From: GCA-2746795 sp963747345
GTDB lineage: Bacteria; Chloroflexota; Anaerolineae; Promineifilales; Promineifilaceae
Reading direction: 5' to 3'
Assembly (NCBI GenBank): GCA_963747345.1
Contig: CAVVFA010000008.1
Coordinates: forward strand, 248,001 to 312,000
DNA length: 64,000 bases
Shown here: piece after piece, positions 63,473 through 64,000 of the stretch
How positions within the stretch are numbered: the first letter of the stretch is position 1
Layout of the letters: each line of letters starts with the position of its first letter
Notes under the pieces: generated by a model
What the model saw: the letters and a program-made list of their open reading frames with translations, nothing else
The model's database searches: none
Told to the model about the DNA's origin: nothing
Program-made: the position numbers and the translations under genes

Positions 63473-64000
63473 TCATAGGAGGTAGGCAACGGCAAAGCCA
63501 ATTACAGTGCCCAGACCCGCCCATTTACCGCCTCGTTCATAGGCAAATGGCATCAAAGAATCGGTAAGCATGGCCAAAAGCCCACCTGCTGCCAAAGCCG
63601 CCATGCGCGTGCCATTGGCGGCACCAAAATTAGTGGCAAGCAAATAACCCAAACCAGCCGCCACCCCACAAGCCAGCACAACAGTGCCCCATACAGCGGC
63701 CATTTTCCCTTTTTGCCAGCCGCTTTGAGCCAGGTCAACAGAGGGTGCCAGGGCTTGGGGAATGTTGGATATCCAGACAGCAAAAAGGAAAGCAACGCTC
63801 AGGGGAAGGCCAGCCGCTAATTGAATACCAAAAATAAGCGATTCGGGGACACCATCTACCACTGCACCCAGCACAATCCCCAATGGGCCACCACTGCCAT
63901 CTGCGCCAAACCGTTTTTCAACGAACATGTCGCCGCCAATAAAGATAAATGTGCCTATCAACAGCCATACTGCTAATTCGAGGTTACTCACTGCCTGGTC
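63473..64000 (-). CDS. ZIP-like metal transporter, cut by the window edge
   Basis: The frame is open to the last base of the window, so the N-terminus is missing; at least 172 residues are visible. Six membrane helices are seen, with 'GGPLGIVLGAVVDGVPESLI' and 'VWISNIPQALAPSVDLAQSG' in the positions of the ZIP family metal-binding helices IV and V ('HNxPE', 'HExPE'); here His is replaced by Asp or Ser. That makes zinc transport uncertain. 'TDSLMPFAYERGGKWAGLG' near the end is also ZIP-like. It converges on the GH31 operon. Confidence 0.62.
   Translation of the reverse strand, partial: DQAVSNLELAVWLLIGTFIFIGGDMFVEKRFGADGSGGPLGIVLGAVVDGVPESLIFGIQLAAGLPLSVAFLFAVWISNIPQALAPSVDLAQSGWQKGKMAAVWGTVVLACGVAAGLGYLLATNFGAANGTRMAALAAGGLLAMLTDSLMPFAYERGGKWAGLGTVIGFAVAYLL

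Overview
The window looks like chromosomal DNA of a free-living bacterium of the phylum Chloroflexota (Anaerolineae in the broad sense). The reasons are family-level: lipoproteins with 'AACGGG' lipoboxes, a sugar-binding lipoprotein whose linker repeats the peptide VEVTR, a WD40 protein with the C-terminal 'NRNFTPEEW' motif, a glycyl-tRNA synthetase with fused alpha and beta chains, and many type II toxin-antitoxin modules. No 16S rRNA or other decisive marker is present, so the assignment is an inference. No tRNA, rRNA, CRISPR array, transposase or prophage was seen. The most striking property is the perfect palindrome AACGGCCGTT, counted by eye about 70 times in 64 kb, inside genes and between them.

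Layout. 0-2.7 kb: the end of a WD40 protein and two toxin-antitoxin modules, one decayed. 3.0-11.5 kb: an ion-homeostasis block (CBS protein, complete Mrp antiporter mrpA-G, CPA2 cation/proton antiporter, small PII-like protein). 11.5-18.9 kb: ftsK and an S1-domain gene on the minus strand, then birA, a small acidic membrane protein, a 7TM histidine kinase and a response regulator. 19-22.5 kb: a minus-strand ABC-2 export operon (ATPase plus two permeases), with both permeases frameshifted many times. 22.8-32.4 kb: surface and glycan genes (glycine-rich secreted protein, PIG-L deacetylase, VCBS-repeat lipoprotein, jelly-roll protein, FkbM methyltransferase, lipoprotein intradiol dioxygenase). 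32.6-34.3 kb: VapBC-like module and a beta-propeller protein. 34.4-39.8 kb: housekeeping (GlmU-like, cdd, recO, glyQS). 39.8-43.1 kb: an osmoprotectant ABC transporter. 43.5-51.7 kb: a PAS/GAF histidine kinase, a fused NuoE-NuoF, a HoxU/NuoG-like ferredoxin subunit and SbcC.

51.8-54.8 kb is an AT-rich island that I read as an ABC-three-component (ABC-3C) conflict system: a nuclease-like effector with its N-terminus broken over several frames, a small middle component whose natural ATG has become ATA, and a DUF2326 ABC-type ATPase split by one frameshift. It has no copies of the palindrome and is followed directly by an evenly spaced array of eight palindromes (54.8-55.15 kb) and a HigBA module. 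56-63.3 kb is a carbohydrate operon (LacI regulator, solute-binding lipoprotein, two permeases, GH31 glycosidase; no ATPase gene). The window ends in a ZIP-like transporter cut by the edge.

Many long genes (mrpA, mrpB, both ABC-2 permeases, the jelly-roll gene, fkbM, the dioxygenase, glyQS, nuoEF, hoxU, sbcC, the ABC-3C genes) are interrupted by single-base shifts while the protein continues intact in another frame. The shifts cluster in a few patches. This looks more like consensus errors than real decay for the housekeeping genes. I report those as CDS with the shift positions, and keep 'pseudogene' for loci with many shifts or only remnants.
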